Shown: piece after piece, positions 1 through 7,852 of the stretch | Numbering within the stretch: the first letter of the stretch is position 1 | How the letters are laid out: the number at the start of each line of letters is the position of its first letter | The notes under the pieces: model-generated | Seen by the model: only the letters and a program-made list of their open reading frames with translations | Told to the model about the DNA's origin: nothing | Databases searched by the model: none | Assembly (NCBI RefSeq): GCF_000757485.1 | Contig: NZ_JPYO01000041.1 | Coordinates: 124,001 to 188,000, forward strand | Direction of reading: 5' to 3' | Origin: Achromobacter sp. RTa | Lineage (GTDB): Bacteria; Pseudomonadota; Gammaproteobacteria; Burkholderiales; Burkholderiaceae_B | DNA: 64,000 nt | Made by a program: the position numbers and the translations under genes

Positions 1-1
1 T

Positions 2-514
2 GACCGCGTCTACACGATCGGCGAATTCGACCTCTACATCCCCAAGGACGAAAACGGCAAATACAAGGACTACGCGACGCTTGCGGAAAGTTATGGAGAC
101 ACGGTGGAGGTGATGCGCACGCTCACGCCCACGCACATCGTCTTCAATGGCAAGGTCGGCGCGCTTACGGGCGCCAACGCCCTGACGGCCAAGGTCGGCG
201 AGACCGTGCTGCTGATCCATTCGCAGGCCAACCGCGACACGCGGCCGCACCTGATCGGCGGCCATGGCGATTGGGTCTGGGAAACCGGGAAGTTCGCCAA
301 TCCCCCGCAGAAGAACCTGGAGACCTGGTTCATCCGCGGCGGCTCGGCGGGCGCCGCGCTCTACACCTTCAAGCAGCCCGGCGTGTACGCGTACCTGAAC
401 CACAACCTGATCGAGGCGTTCGAGCTGGGCGCGGCGGGGCACATCAAGGTCGAGGGCAAGTGGAACGACGACCTGATGAAGCAGATCAAGGCGCCCGCCC
501 CGATCCCGCGCTGA
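2..514 (+). CDS. nirK: Copper-containing nitrite reductase (NirK/AniA type), C-terminal part
   Basis: This is the last 170 residues of a gene that begins before the window. The periplasmic enzyme reduces nitrite to nitric oxide in denitrification. The visible part is the second cupredoxin domain. [10 protein letters not shown] and the later [16 protein letters not shown] segment carry the histidines that in this family ligate the catalytic type 2 copper at the trimer interface. The frame is open from base 2 and ends at TGA. A c-type cytochrome follows 74 bases downstream and is a plausible electron donor. The type 1 copper domain lies outside the window, so the sub-class (AniA-like or classical NirK) cannot be settled here. 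Confidence 0.85.
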   Translation, partial: DRVYTIGEFDLYIPKDENGKYKDYATLAESYGDTVEVMRTLTPTHIVFNGKVGALTGANALTAKVGETVLLIHSQANRDTRPHLIGGHGDWVWETGKFANPPQKNLETWFIRGGSAGAALYTFKQPGVYAYLNHNLIEAFELGAAGHIKVEGKWNDDLMKQIKAPAPIPR

Positions 515-588
515 GCGGCGCGGCCGGGCGGATGCGTTCCCGCGTCCGCCGGCGTTCTTGCAGCGACACTTTCCGACGGAGTACCGCC

Positions 589-915
589 ATGCATCTCTTT
601 CATCGAATCGCGCTCGCGGCGGCCCTGGCAGGCCTGCCCGTCTCCTGGGCGCAAGCCGACACGCTGGCCGCCGCCAATCCCGCCGGCGAAAAGCTCTACA
701 AGTCCGCCTGTGTCGTGTGCCACGCCAGCGGCGTGGCCAACGCGCCCAAGCTGGGCGACAAGCAGGCCTGGTCGCCGTTTATCGCGCAGGGCGCGGACGC
801 GCTGCTCGTCACCGTGCTCAAGGGCAAGGGGGCGATGCCGCCGCGCGGCGGCTCCTCGGCCGACGAGGCCACGCTGCGCGCCGCGGTGGAGTTCATGATG
901 AGCGCGGCGAGATAG
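589..915 (+). CDS. Small periplasmic cytochrome c (class I, c5-like)
   Basis: The protein has 108 residues. Residues 1-23 form a signal peptide ending in AQA. A single heme-binding motif CVVCH lies at residues 41-45, and Met83 in GAMPPRGG is the likely sixth heme ligand. The layout (one heme, about 85 mature residues, MPPRGG before the C-terminal helix) is that of cytochrome c5/c-555-type electron carriers. It follows the nitrite reductase gene on the same strand, so it may carry electrons to that enzyme; this is inferred from position only. The ATG at 589 was chosen because it begins the signal peptide; the open frame extends further upstream without signal-like content. Confidence 0.85.
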   Translation: MHLFHRIALAAALAGLPVSWAQADTLAAANPAGEKLYKSACVVCHASGVANAPKLGDKQAWSPFIAQGADALLVTVLKGKGAMPPRGGSSADEATLRAAVEFMMSAAR

Positions 916-1000
916 GGGCGTCCGCCTTCGCTTCGGCCCGGTCCGGATGCCGGTCAGCGGTTAATAGTTGCACTTGCAATTATTAAAAATCCTCCATACG

Positions 1001-1029
1001 ATTGCAATTGCACATAATGCAATTGCAAT
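1001..1029. promoter_or_regulatory. Perfect 12-bp inverted repeat, probable operator of the AceE-like gene
   Basis: ATTGCAATTGCA (1001-1012) and its exact reverse complement (1018-1029) are separated by CATAA. A related half-site TTGCACTTGCAATTATT lies at 968-984. The block is AT-rich inside GC-rich surroundings and sits 65 bases before the start codon at 1095. It looks like a binding site for a dimeric repressor or Lrp/AsnC/MarR-type regulator. No such regulator gene is adjacent, so the binding protein is unknown. Confidence 0.7.
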
Positions 1030-1094
1030 TCACTATGCGAAATGACGGCGGCCGTTGCGGCGGGCGCCGCCCTCGCGCCCACCAGGAGGACGCC

Positions 1095-3758
1095 ATGCAA
1101 ACCCAGATCGATCCCACCGACGCCGATCCGCAGGAAACCCAGGAATGGCTGGAGGCCATGCAGGCAGTGCTGATCCATGAAGGCCGGCCCCGCTCGCACT
1201 ACCTGCTCGACCGCCTGATCGAGCAGGACCGCGCCGGCCAGGGCGGCTATGCGGCGCCGCTGGCCACCCCCTACGTCAACACCATCGGCTTGCCGGAGCA
1301 GGGCGCCTTTCCGGGCGATGTCGGCATCGAGCTGCGGCTGGACGCCTATTTGCGCTGGAACGCCATGGCCATGGTGCTGCGGGCGGGCAAGACCTCCGGC
1401 GTGGGCGGGCACATCGCCACCTACGCCTCGGCCACGACGTTGTACGAGACCGGGTACCGGCATTTCTTCCGGGCAGCCGCGCCCGGATTCCTGGGAGACA
1501 TGCTCTACATCCAGGGCCATTCCGCGCCGGGCATCTACGCCCGTGCCTACCTGGAAGGGCGCGTCTCGGAAGGGGAGCTGGACCGTTTCCGGCGCGAGAC
1601 CGGCGGGGGCGGGCTGTCGTCCTACCCGCATCCGCGCACGATGCCTGCGTTCTGGCAGTTCCCCACGGTGTCGATGGGGTTGGGGCCGCTGATGGCGGCC
1701 TACCAGGCGCGCTACATGCGCTACCTGGAGGACCGCCAACTGATCCCGGCGCAGGGCCGCAAGGTATGGGGCTTTCTTGGCGACGGCGAGCAGGACCAGC
1801 CCGAAACGCTGGCGGCCGTGGCGATGGCCGGCCGGGAAAGGCTGGACAACCTGATCTTCGTGGTGAACTGCAATCTGCAGCGCCTTGATGGCCCGGTGCG
1901 CGGCAACGCCAAGATCATCCAGGAGCTGGAAAGCGTGTACCGGGGCGCCGGCTGGAACGTCATCAAGGTAGTCTGGGGCGGCGGATGGGACGAGCTGCTG
2001 GCCCAGGACCACGACGGCCGTCTGCGCCGCCGCATGATGCAATGCGTGGACGGGGAGTACCAGGTCTTCAAGGCCCGCGGCGGCGCCTATGTGCGCGAGC
2101 ATTTCTTCGGGGCGGATCCCGAGCTCCTGGCGCGCGTGGCTCACCTGAGCGACGAGCAGATCGGCGCGCTGAACCGTGGCGGGCACGACCACGCCAAGGT
2201 CTATGCGGCCTATGCCGAGGCCATGGCGCACGAGGGCGGCCCCACGGTGATCCTGGCCAAGACGGTCAAGGGTTATGGCATGGGGGCGGCGGGCGAGGCG
2301 GCCAACACCAACCATCAGCAGAAGAAGATGGCGGACCCGGCGGTGCGCGCATTCCGGGACCGTTTCGCCATCCCCGTGGCCGACGAGGACCTGGAGCGCA
2401 TTCCTTATATCAGACCGGCGCCCGGCAGCGCCGAGCAGGCGTACTTCGATGCCGCGATCGGCCGCGCGGGCGGGCACCTGCCCAGAAGGCTGCCCGGCCC
2501 AGGCCCGCTGGCCACACCGCCGCTGGAGGCGTTCGCCGCCCATTTGAAGGGCAGCGGCGGCCGCGAGTTCTCCACCACCATGGCGTTCGTGCGCGTGCTG
2601 GCCCAGCTGCTCAAGGATCCGTCCATCGGCCCGCGCGTGGTGCCCATCGTGCCGGACGAGTCGCGCACCTTCGGCATGGATGGCATGTTCCGCCAGGTCG
2701 GCATTTACTCGCACGTGGGGCAGCTCTATACGCCGCAGGACGCCGACCAGCTCAGCGTCTATCGCGAAGACCGCCAGGGGCAGATCCTGCAGGAGGGGAT
2801 CAATGAGTCGGGCGCCATGTCGTCGTGGATCGCCGCCGCCACCGCCCACAGCACGCACGGGGTGGCTACGATTCCGTTCTACATCTTCTATTCCATGTTC
2901 GGCTTCCAGCGCGTGGGCGACCTGGCGTGGGCGGCTGGCGATATCCGCGCCCGCGGCTTCCTGCTGGGCGCGACCTCGGGGCGCACCACGCTGGAGGGCG
3001 AGGGCCTGCAGCACGACGACGGCCACAGCCACGTGCTGGCCTCGGTCATCCCGTCCTGCGTGGCCTACGATCCGGCCTATGCCTACGAGATCGCCGTGAT
3101 CCTGCAGGACGGCATGCGCCGCATGTACCAGCAGGAAGAGGATGTTTTCTACTACCTGACGCTGATCAATGAAAAGACGGCGCATCCGCCCATGCCCGAG
3201 GGCGCGGAAACCGGGATCGTGCGGGGCATGTACCGGCTGCGCGAAGGCGCGGCAGGCGCGGCGCGGGTGCAATTGCTGGGCAGCGGCGCCATCCTGGGCG
3301 AAACGCTGGCGGCGGCCGAGCTGCTGCAGCGGGATTTCGGCGTGCCGGCCGACGTATGGAGCGTGACCAGCTATTCAGAACTGCGCCGCGACGGCCAGGA
3401 GGCGGAGCGCTGGAGCCGGCTGCACCCGCTGGAGGACCGCCGGCCCGGCTATGCGGAAACCGCGCTGGCCGGCAGCGCGGGTCCGGTGGTGGCGGCCAGC
3501 GACTACATGAAGACGGTGGCCGAACAGATCCGCCCGTTCGTGGCGGGCCGCCGCTACGTGACGCTGGGCACCGACGGTTTCGGACGGTCGGATACGCGCC
3601 AGGCCCTGCGCGCCTTTTTCGAGGTGGACCGCCATCACATCGCGCTGGCGGCATTGAAAGCGCTGGCCGACGATGGGCTGGTCCCGCGTGAGCGGGCGGC
3701 CGAGGCCATCGTCCGCTACGGCATCGACCCGGAGGCGGCGTCGGCCGCCTTGCCCTAG
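1095..3758 (+). CDS. Homodimeric AceE-type pyruvate/2-oxoacid dehydrogenase E1 component, stand-alone
   Basis: The protein has 887 residues, the usual length of homodimeric AceE. It is a thiamine-diphosphate enzyme that decarboxylates a 2-oxoacid and passes the acyl group to a lipoyl E2. The cofactor motif GDGEQ lies near residue 229, followed by FVVNCN about 25 residues later. FGMDGMFRQVGIYS and the GEGLQHDDGHSH segment are typical of AceE. The start at 1095 has a good Shine-Dalgarno sequence (AGGAGG at 1084-1089). No E2 or E3 gene follows; a LysE exporter converges instead. It is therefore probably a second, accessory E1, as described for MdeB of Pseudomonas putida, which acts on 2-oxobutyrate. 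The substrate cannot be read from sequence. Confidence 0.85.
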   Translation: MQTQIDPTDADPQETQEWLEAMQAVLIHEGRPRSHYLLDRLIEQDRAGQGGYAAPLATPYVNTIGLPEQGAFPGDVGIELRLDAYLRWNAMAMVLRAGKTSGVGGHIATYASATTLYETGYRHFFRAAAPGFLGDMLYIQGHSAPGIYARAYLEGRVSEGELDRFRRETGGGGLSSYPHPRTMPAFWQFPTVSMGLGPLMAAYQARYMRYLEDRQLIPAQGRKVWGFLGDGEQDQPETLAAVAMAGRERLDNLIFVVNCNLQRLDGPVRGNAKIIQELESVYRGAGWNVIKVVWGGGWDELLAQDHDGRLRRRMMQCVDGEYQVFKARGGAYVREHFFGADPELLARVAHLSDEQIGALNRGGHDHAKVYAAYAEAMAHEGGPTVILAKTVKGYGMGAAGEAANTNHQQKKMADPAVRAFRDRFAIPVADEDLERIPYIRPAPGSAEQAYFDAAIGRAGGHLPRRLPGPGPLATPPLEAFAAHLKGSGGREFSTTMAFVRVLAQLLKDPSIGPRVVPIVPDESRTFGMDGMFRQVGIYSHVGQLYTPQDADQLSVYREDRQGQILQEGINESGAMSSWIAAATAHSTHGVATIPFYIFYSMFGFQRVGDLAWAAGDIRARGFLLGATSGRTTLEGEGLQHDDGHSHVLASVIPSCVAYDPAYAYEIAVILQDGMRRMYQQEEDVFYYLTLINEKTAHPPMPEGAETGIVRGMYRLREGAAGAARVQLLGSGAILGETLAAAELLQRDFGVPADVWSVTSYSELRRDGQEAERWSRLHPLEDRRPGYAETALAGSAGPVVAASDYMKTVAEQIRPFVAGRRYVTLGTDGFGRSDTRQALRAFFEVDRHHIALAALKALADDGLVPRERAAEAIVRYGIDPEAASAALP

Positions 3759-3786
3759 TGCGCTGTCCTACGGGACAGCACACTAG
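3755..3786. terminator. Bidirectional hairpin that supplies both flanking stop codons
   Basis: Arms CTAGTGCGCTGTCC (3755-3768) and GGACAGCACACTAG (3773-3786) pair over 14 positions with one mismatch around the loop TACG. The TAG in the left arm is the stop of the AceE-like gene, and the CTA in the right arm is the stop of the convergent LysE gene. The arm sequence recurs as the terminal inverted repeats of the element at 26223-26385, so this looks like a minimal or collapsed copy of that repeat used as a shared terminator. Confidence 0.7.
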
Positions 3787-4406
3787 GCGCGGCGCGCCAG
3801 CAGCGCCCAGACCCCGGCGGCGGACAGCAGGGCTCCGCCGCCCAGGTTGAAGCCGCGTTGCGCCCGGGGCGAGGCCAGCAGGCGGCGAGCGGATCCGGCG
3901 AAGACCGCGTAGGCGGTGGCGTTGACGCCGGCGCAGGCGACGAAGGTGGCCGAGAGCATCCAGAGCTGGCGCGTCACATCGCCCGCCGGGTCGATGAACT
4001 GCGGCAGGAAGGCCACGAAAAAGATGATGCCCTTGGGATTCAGCGCGGTCACCAGATAGGTATTGGCGAACAGCTTCCAGCGCGACCCCGCGGCGCCGGC
4101 CATGGGCAGCGGCGCCGGAGAGACGCCGGCGCGCAGCAGCTTGAATCCCAGGTACAGCAGGTACAGGCCGCCCACGGTCTTGACGACGGTGAACCAGAAC
4201 GCCGACGCCGCCAGCAGGGCGCCCAGCCCCAGCAGCGAAAGCAGCAGCGCGGTGGAATCGCCCAGCGCCACGGCAAGCACCAGCGGCAGCCGGGCGCGCT
4301 TGCCGTGCGTGAGGGAATAGCTGATGACCGTGAGTATCGTGGGGCCGGGCAGCATCACGAGCAGGGCGGACGCGCCCAGGAAGGCCAGCCAGGTTTCAAG
4401 CGACAT
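3783..4406 (-). CDS. LysE/RhtB-family amino acid exporter
   Basis: The protein has 207 residues and is an inner-membrane exporter of the LysE superfamily, which excretes amino acids or their analogues. It begins [28 protein letters not shown] is the family's N-terminal signature, and [15 protein letters not shown] is the conserved second half-motif. About six hydrophobic segments are seen. The ATG at 4406 was preferred over one 16 codons upstream because that extension is Arg/Pro-rich and unlike the family. It is convergent with the AceE-like gene and divergent from glutathione reductase. The substrate cannot be predicted. Confidence 0.85.
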   Translation of the reverse strand: MSLETWLAFLGASALLVMLPGPTILTVISYSLTHGKRARLPLVLAVALGDSTALLLSLLGLGALLAASAFWFTVVKTVGGLYLLYLGFKLLRAGVSPAPLPMAGAAGSRWKLFANTYLVTALNPKGIIFFVAFLPQFIDPAGDVTRQLWMLSATFVACAGVNATAYAVFAGSARRLLASPRAQRGFNLGGGALLSAAGVWALLARRA

Positions 4407-4574
4407 GGGTTCGGCTCCAGGAAGATGGCGGCGCGGCGCCAGCCTGGGGGCCACTGTAGCGCAATCGCGGACGCCGGGATACGGCGGGCGGCCGGACGGG
4501 CGCGCCAGGTGGTGTTAAATACAGCTTTCCCGGACAGTGAACGCGGGCCCCGGCGGCCGCGCGAAGGAAACATC

Positions 4575-5933
4575 ATGGCATTTGATTTCGATTTGTTTGT
4601 GATCGGCGCAGGCTCCGGCGGCGTACGCGCGGCGCGCTTTGCGGCAGGCTTTGGCGCGCGCGTGGCCGTGGCGGAAAGCCGCTACCTGGGCGGCACTTGC
4701 GTCAACGTAGGTTGCGTGCCGAAGAAGCTGCTGGTCTATGGCGCCCATTACAGCGAGGATTTCGAACAGGCGCACGGTTTCGGCTGGAGCGCCGGGCAGC
4801 CCACCTTCGACTGGCCCACGCTGATCGCCAACAAGAACCGCGAAATCGAGCGCCTCAACGGCATCTACCGCAACCTGCTGGTCAACAGCGGGGTGACGCT
4901 GCTGGAAGGGCACGCCCGCATCCAGGATCCGCATACGGTCGAAATCAACGGCAAGGCCTATCGCGCCGCCAATATCCTGGTGGCCACCGGCGGCTGGCCG
5001 CAGGTGCCCGACATCCCGGGCAAGGAACATGCCATCACCTCGAACGAGGCCTTCTTCCTCAAGGAGCTTCCGCGCCGCGTGCTGGTCGTGGGCGGCGGCT
5101 ATATCGCCGTGGAATTCGCCTCGATCTTCAACGGCATGGGCGCGCAGACCACCCAGGCCTACCGCGGCCCGCTGTTCCTGCGCGGCTTCGACCAGGGCGT
5201 GCGGGAACACCTGCGCGACGAACTGGTGAAAAAGGGCATCGACCTGCGCTTCAACACGGACGTGGCCCGCATCGACAAGCAGGCGGACGGCACGCTGGCC
5301 GCCACCTTGAAAGACGGTTCGGTCATCGAGACCGATTGCGTCTTCTATGCCACGGGCCGCCGCCCCATGCTGGACAACCTGGGGCTGGAGAACACCGCGG
5401 TCAAGCTCAAGCAGGATGGCTTCATCGAGGTGGACGACGAATACCGCACGGCCGAGCCTTCCATCCTGGCCATCGGCGACGTGATCGGCAGGGTGCCGCT
5501 GACGCCGGTGGCGTTGGCCGAAGGCATGGCGGTCGCGCGGCGCCTGTTCCGCCCCGAGGAATACCGGAAGGTGGACTACCAGCTGATTCCCACCGCCGTG
5601 TTCAGCCTGCCGAACATCGGCACGGTCGGCATGACGACGGAAGAAGCGCGGGAAGCCGGCCACGAGGTCAAGCTCTTCGAAAGCCGTTTCCGCCCCATGA
5701 AGCTGACCCTGACCGGGTCGCAGGAAAAGACGTTGATGAAGCTGATCGTCGACGCCCGGACCGATCGCGTGCTGGGCGTGCACATGGTCGGCCCGGAGGC
5801 CGGCGAGATCGTGCAAGGCATCGCGATCGCCCTGAAGGCGGGAGCCACCAAGCAAGTGTTCGACGAGACCATCGGCATCCATCCCACGGCCGCCGAGGAA
5901 TTCGTGACCCTGCGCACGCCGGTGGCGCAGTAG
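4575..5933 (+). CDS. gor: Glutathione-disulfide reductase
   Basis: The protein has 452 residues and reduces oxidised glutathione with NADPH in the cytoplasm. The FAD-binding motif [11 protein letters not shown] is near the N-terminus. The redox-active pair is C42-VNVG-C47. The second Rossmann motif [12 protein letters not shown] binds NADPH, and GIHPTAAEE near residue 436 carries the catalytic histidine of the dimerisation domain. Start ATG 4575 follows the purine-rich GAAGGAAAC. It is divergent from the LysE gene and convergent with the DUF72 gene, with one base between their stop codons. Length and motifs leave little doubt; trypanothione or mycothiol reductases are unlikely in this organism. 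Confidence 0.93.
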   Translation: MAFDFDLFVIGAGSGGVRAARFAAGFGARVAVAESRYLGGTCVNVGCVPKKLLVYGAHYSEDFEQAHGFGWSAGQPTFDWPTLIANKNREIERLNGIYRNLLVNSGVTLLEGHARIQDPHTVEINGKAYRAANILVATGGWPQVPDIPGKEHAITSNEAFFLKELPRRVLVVGGGYIAVEFASIFNGMGAQTTQAYRGPLFLRGFDQGVREHLRDELVKKGIDLRFNTDVARIDKQADGTLAATLKDGSVIETDCVFYATGRRPMLDNLGLENTAVKLKQDGFIEVDDEYRTAEPSILAIGDVIGRVPLTPVALAEGMAVARRLFRPEEYRKVDYQLIPTAVFSLPNIGTVGMTTEEAREAGHEVKLFESRFRPMKLTLTGSQEKTLMKLIVDARTDRVLGVHMVGPEAGEIVQGIAIALKAGATKQVFDETIGIHPTAAEEFVTLRTPVAQ

Positions 5934-5934
5934 G

Positions 5935-6759
5935 CTACAGCCGCTGGATCAAGGCGCGCGCCGCCGCCGGCGCGCGTTCCTTCGCGCCATTGATGAAGAA
6001 GGCATAGACGTCCTGCGGCCTCCCCGCAGCGGGGGCGGGCGCGCCGGCCAGCGGCAGGTCCGCCGGGTCGGCCCCGCCCGCCCAGGCGCGCAGGCGGTCC
6101 GCCCAGGCGTCCAGCGCCTTGGGTGCGTAGCCCGCCTTGAAGGCCGTGCTGGCGCGCATCAGCCGCGCGTACACGAAGCCGGCCGTGCGGTCGGCCATCG
6201 ACGGGTAGTCCTCGCTGTCCGTGTACACGGTGGCGGCGCGGTGGCGGCGAGCCAGTTTCAGGTATTCCTCGCAAGCGAAGCTGGGATGGCGCACGTCCAG
6301 CACGTGGCGCAGCGCCAGCCCGTCGACCTCGTCCGGCAGAAGCTCCAGGAATGCCCCGAAGTCCTCCGCGTTGAAGACCTTGGTGGGGGCGAATTGCCAA
6401 ACGATGGGACCCAGCTTGGGACCAAGTTCGGCGATGCCGCCGCGCACGAAACGGTCTACCGAATCCTTCGCGCCCGCCAGTTCGCGGCGGTTGGTTGCGT
6501 AGCGCGACGCCTTCAGCGAAAACACGAACCCTTCGGGCGTTTCGTCGCGCCATTTGGCGAAGGTGGCCGGCTTCTGGGTGCTGTAGTAGGTGCCGTTGAT
6601 TTCGATCGCGGTGAGTTGGCGGCTGGCGTATTCCAGTTCCCGCGCGTGGGGCAGGGTCTTGGGGTAGAAGGCGCCGCGCCAGGGCGCGTAGGTCCACCCC
6701 CCGATCCCGACCCGGATGGCGGGGACGCCGGTTTCCGGGGACGGTTGGGGATGCTGCAT
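5935..6759 (-). CDS. DUF72 family protein (YecE-like)
   Basis: The protein has 274 residues. IRVGIGGWTYAPWRGAFYP at the N-terminus, EINGTYYSTQ and the later VYTDSEDYPS are typical of DUF72/YecE proteins, which have a TIM-barrel fold and no firmly established function. I chose ATG 6759 (MQHPQPSPE). An in-frame ATG at 6774 is possible, while the longer open frame upstream crosses the divergent promoter region and is not credible. It runs convergent to gor and divergent from a LysE exporter, with a paired inverted repeat in the shared upstream region. Confidence 0.85.
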   Translation of the reverse strand: MQHPQPSPETGVPAIRVGIGGWTYAPWRGAFYPKTLPHARELEYASRQLTAIEINGTYYSTQKPATFAKWRDETPEGFVFSLKASRYATNRRELAGAKDSVDRFVRGGIAELGPKLGPIVWQFAPTKVFNAEDFGAFLELLPDEVDGLALRHVLDVRHPSFACEEYLKLARRHRAATVYTDSEDYPSMADRTAGFVYARLMRASTAFKAGYAPKALDAWADRLRAWAGGADPADLPLAGAPAPAAGRPQDVYAFFINGAKERAPAAARALIQRL

Positions 6760-6789
6760 GTCAGGGCACTCCATGCAAACGAACGGAAC

Positions 6790-6855
6790 AACTGTATCGC
6801 CGGCGCCACTCGCCCGTAAACTCCCGCCGGAAAAATTCCCTGTTCCGATACAGTT
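6790..6855. promoter_or_regulatory. Divergent regulatory region with a perfect 10-bp inverted repeat
   Basis: AACTGTATCG (6790-6799) and CGATACAGTT (6846-6855) are exact reverse complements 46 bases apart. They lie between the DUF72 and LysE start codons. The arrangement suits a dimeric regulator bridging two half-sites, as MocR/GntR-type regulators often do. Neither flanking gene is a regulator, so the binding protein is not known. Confidence 0.5.
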
Positions 6856-6910
6856 TTCGGCTAAGGTGTGAAGACACGATTCCACTTGCCCGCAGCCGCG
6901 CCGGCCCATC

Positions 6911-7543
6911 ATGCCTGACCTCACACACTTCCTCACGTTCGCCCTGGTCGCCCTGGGCATGGTGCTCACTCCCGGGCCCAACATGATCTACCTGGTCTCC
7001 CGCTCCATCTCGCAAGGAGCCCAGGCCGGCCTGATCTCCCTGGGAGGCGTGGCGGTCGGCTTCGTCTTCTATGTCTGTTGCGCGGCGTTCGGCATCACGG
7101 CCCTGCTGATGGCGGTGCCTTACGCGTACGACGCGCTGCGCATCGGCGGCGCCCTGTACCTGCTGTACATGGCGTGGCAGGCGCTGCGCCCCGGCGGCCG
7201 GTCGCCGTTCCAGGTGCACGACCTGCCCAAGAGCAGTCCGCGCACGCTGTTCACGATGGGGCTGGTGACCAACCTGCTCAATCCCAAGATCGCCATCATG
7301 TACGTGTCGCTGCTGCCGCAGTTCATCCAGCCCGAGCGCGGCAGCGTGTTCGCGCAGTCGCTGGCGCTGGGCATGACCCAGGTCGTGATCAGCCTTTCCG
7401 TCAACGCCCTCATCGCCATCATGGCCGGGTCCATCGCCGGTTTCCTGGCGGGCCGTCCACTGTGGATGGTCGTGCAGCGCTGGCTGATGGGAACCGTGCT
7501 GGCTGGCCTGGCGGTGCGCATGCTGACGGATTCGCGCCGCTGA
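6911..7543 (+). CDS. LysE/RhtB-family exporter, second copy
   Basis: The protein has 210 residues. MVLTPGPNMIYLVSRSISQG is the LysE signature, and GLVTNLLNPKIAIMYVSLLPQF is the conserved central motif. About six membrane segments are present. It is an inner-membrane exporter of amino acids or related small molecules. It shares only family-level similarity with the LysE gene at 3783-4406. The stop codon TGA overlaps the ATG of the next small gene (TGATG), so the two are probably translated together. Substrate unknown. Confidence 0.88.
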   Translation: MPDLTHFLTFALVALGMVLTPGPNMIYLVSRSISQGAQAGLISLGGVAVGFVFYVCCAAFGITALLMAVPYAYDALRIGGALYLLYMAWQALRPGGRSPFQVHDLPKSSPRTLFTMGLVTNLLNPKIAIMYVSLLPQFIQPERGSVFAQSLALGMTQVVISLSVNALIAIMAGSIAGFLAGRPLWMVVQRWLMGTVLAGLAVRMLTDSRR

Positions 7544-7839
7544 TGCCGGCCGGCGAGGGCTTTTTCGCATCGCTGGGCGGCATGCTCGGCGAAGCGCTGC
7601 GCAGCATCGTTTCGGGGCTGAAGTGGCTGCTGGGCGGCATCGGCGGCGCGTTGGGCGACTTCTATGCGGGCCTGGCCGGCGCGATGGGCATGAGTCCCTC
7701 AGTGTTCAACCTGGTGCTGCTGGGCCTGGGGCTCATGCTGCTCTGGGCGGCGGTCAAGGCGCTGTTGCGCCGCGCCATCCTGGCGTTCATCTTCTGGCTG
7801 TTCCTGGCCGTCCTGGTGCTGGGAGGGCTGATCAATTGA
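7543..7839 (+). CDS. Small membrane protein of unknown function
   Basis: The protein has 98 residues and I recognise no named family. It has a glycine-rich N-terminal half with a possible amphipathic helix (residues 15-48). Two hydrophobic segments follow, at roughly residues 55-70 and 77-97, separated by the short basic loop LLRR. Its ATG overlaps the stop of the LysE gene (TGATG at 7541-7545), which supports it being a real, co-translated gene. It might assist the exporter, but this is inferred only from position. Confidence 0.6.
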   Translation: MPAGEGFFASLGGMLGEALRSIVSGLKWLLGGIGGALGDFYAGLAGAMGMSPSVFNLVLLGLGLMLLWAAVKALLRRAILAFIFWLFLAVLVLGGLIN

Positions 7840-7852
7840 GTCTTCCGCGCCG

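Noticed and set aside
954..3272. 772-codon open frame antisense to the AceE-like gene
   Set aside because: It is a GC-rich shadow frame full of His, Arg and Gly with no family motifs; the plus-strand gene shows clear catalytic motifs and a ribosome binding site.
3858..4574. Long N-terminal extension of the glutathione reductase frame
   Set aside because: It runs antisense through the LysE gene, and ATG 4575 gives the normal length with the FAD motif at the expected place.
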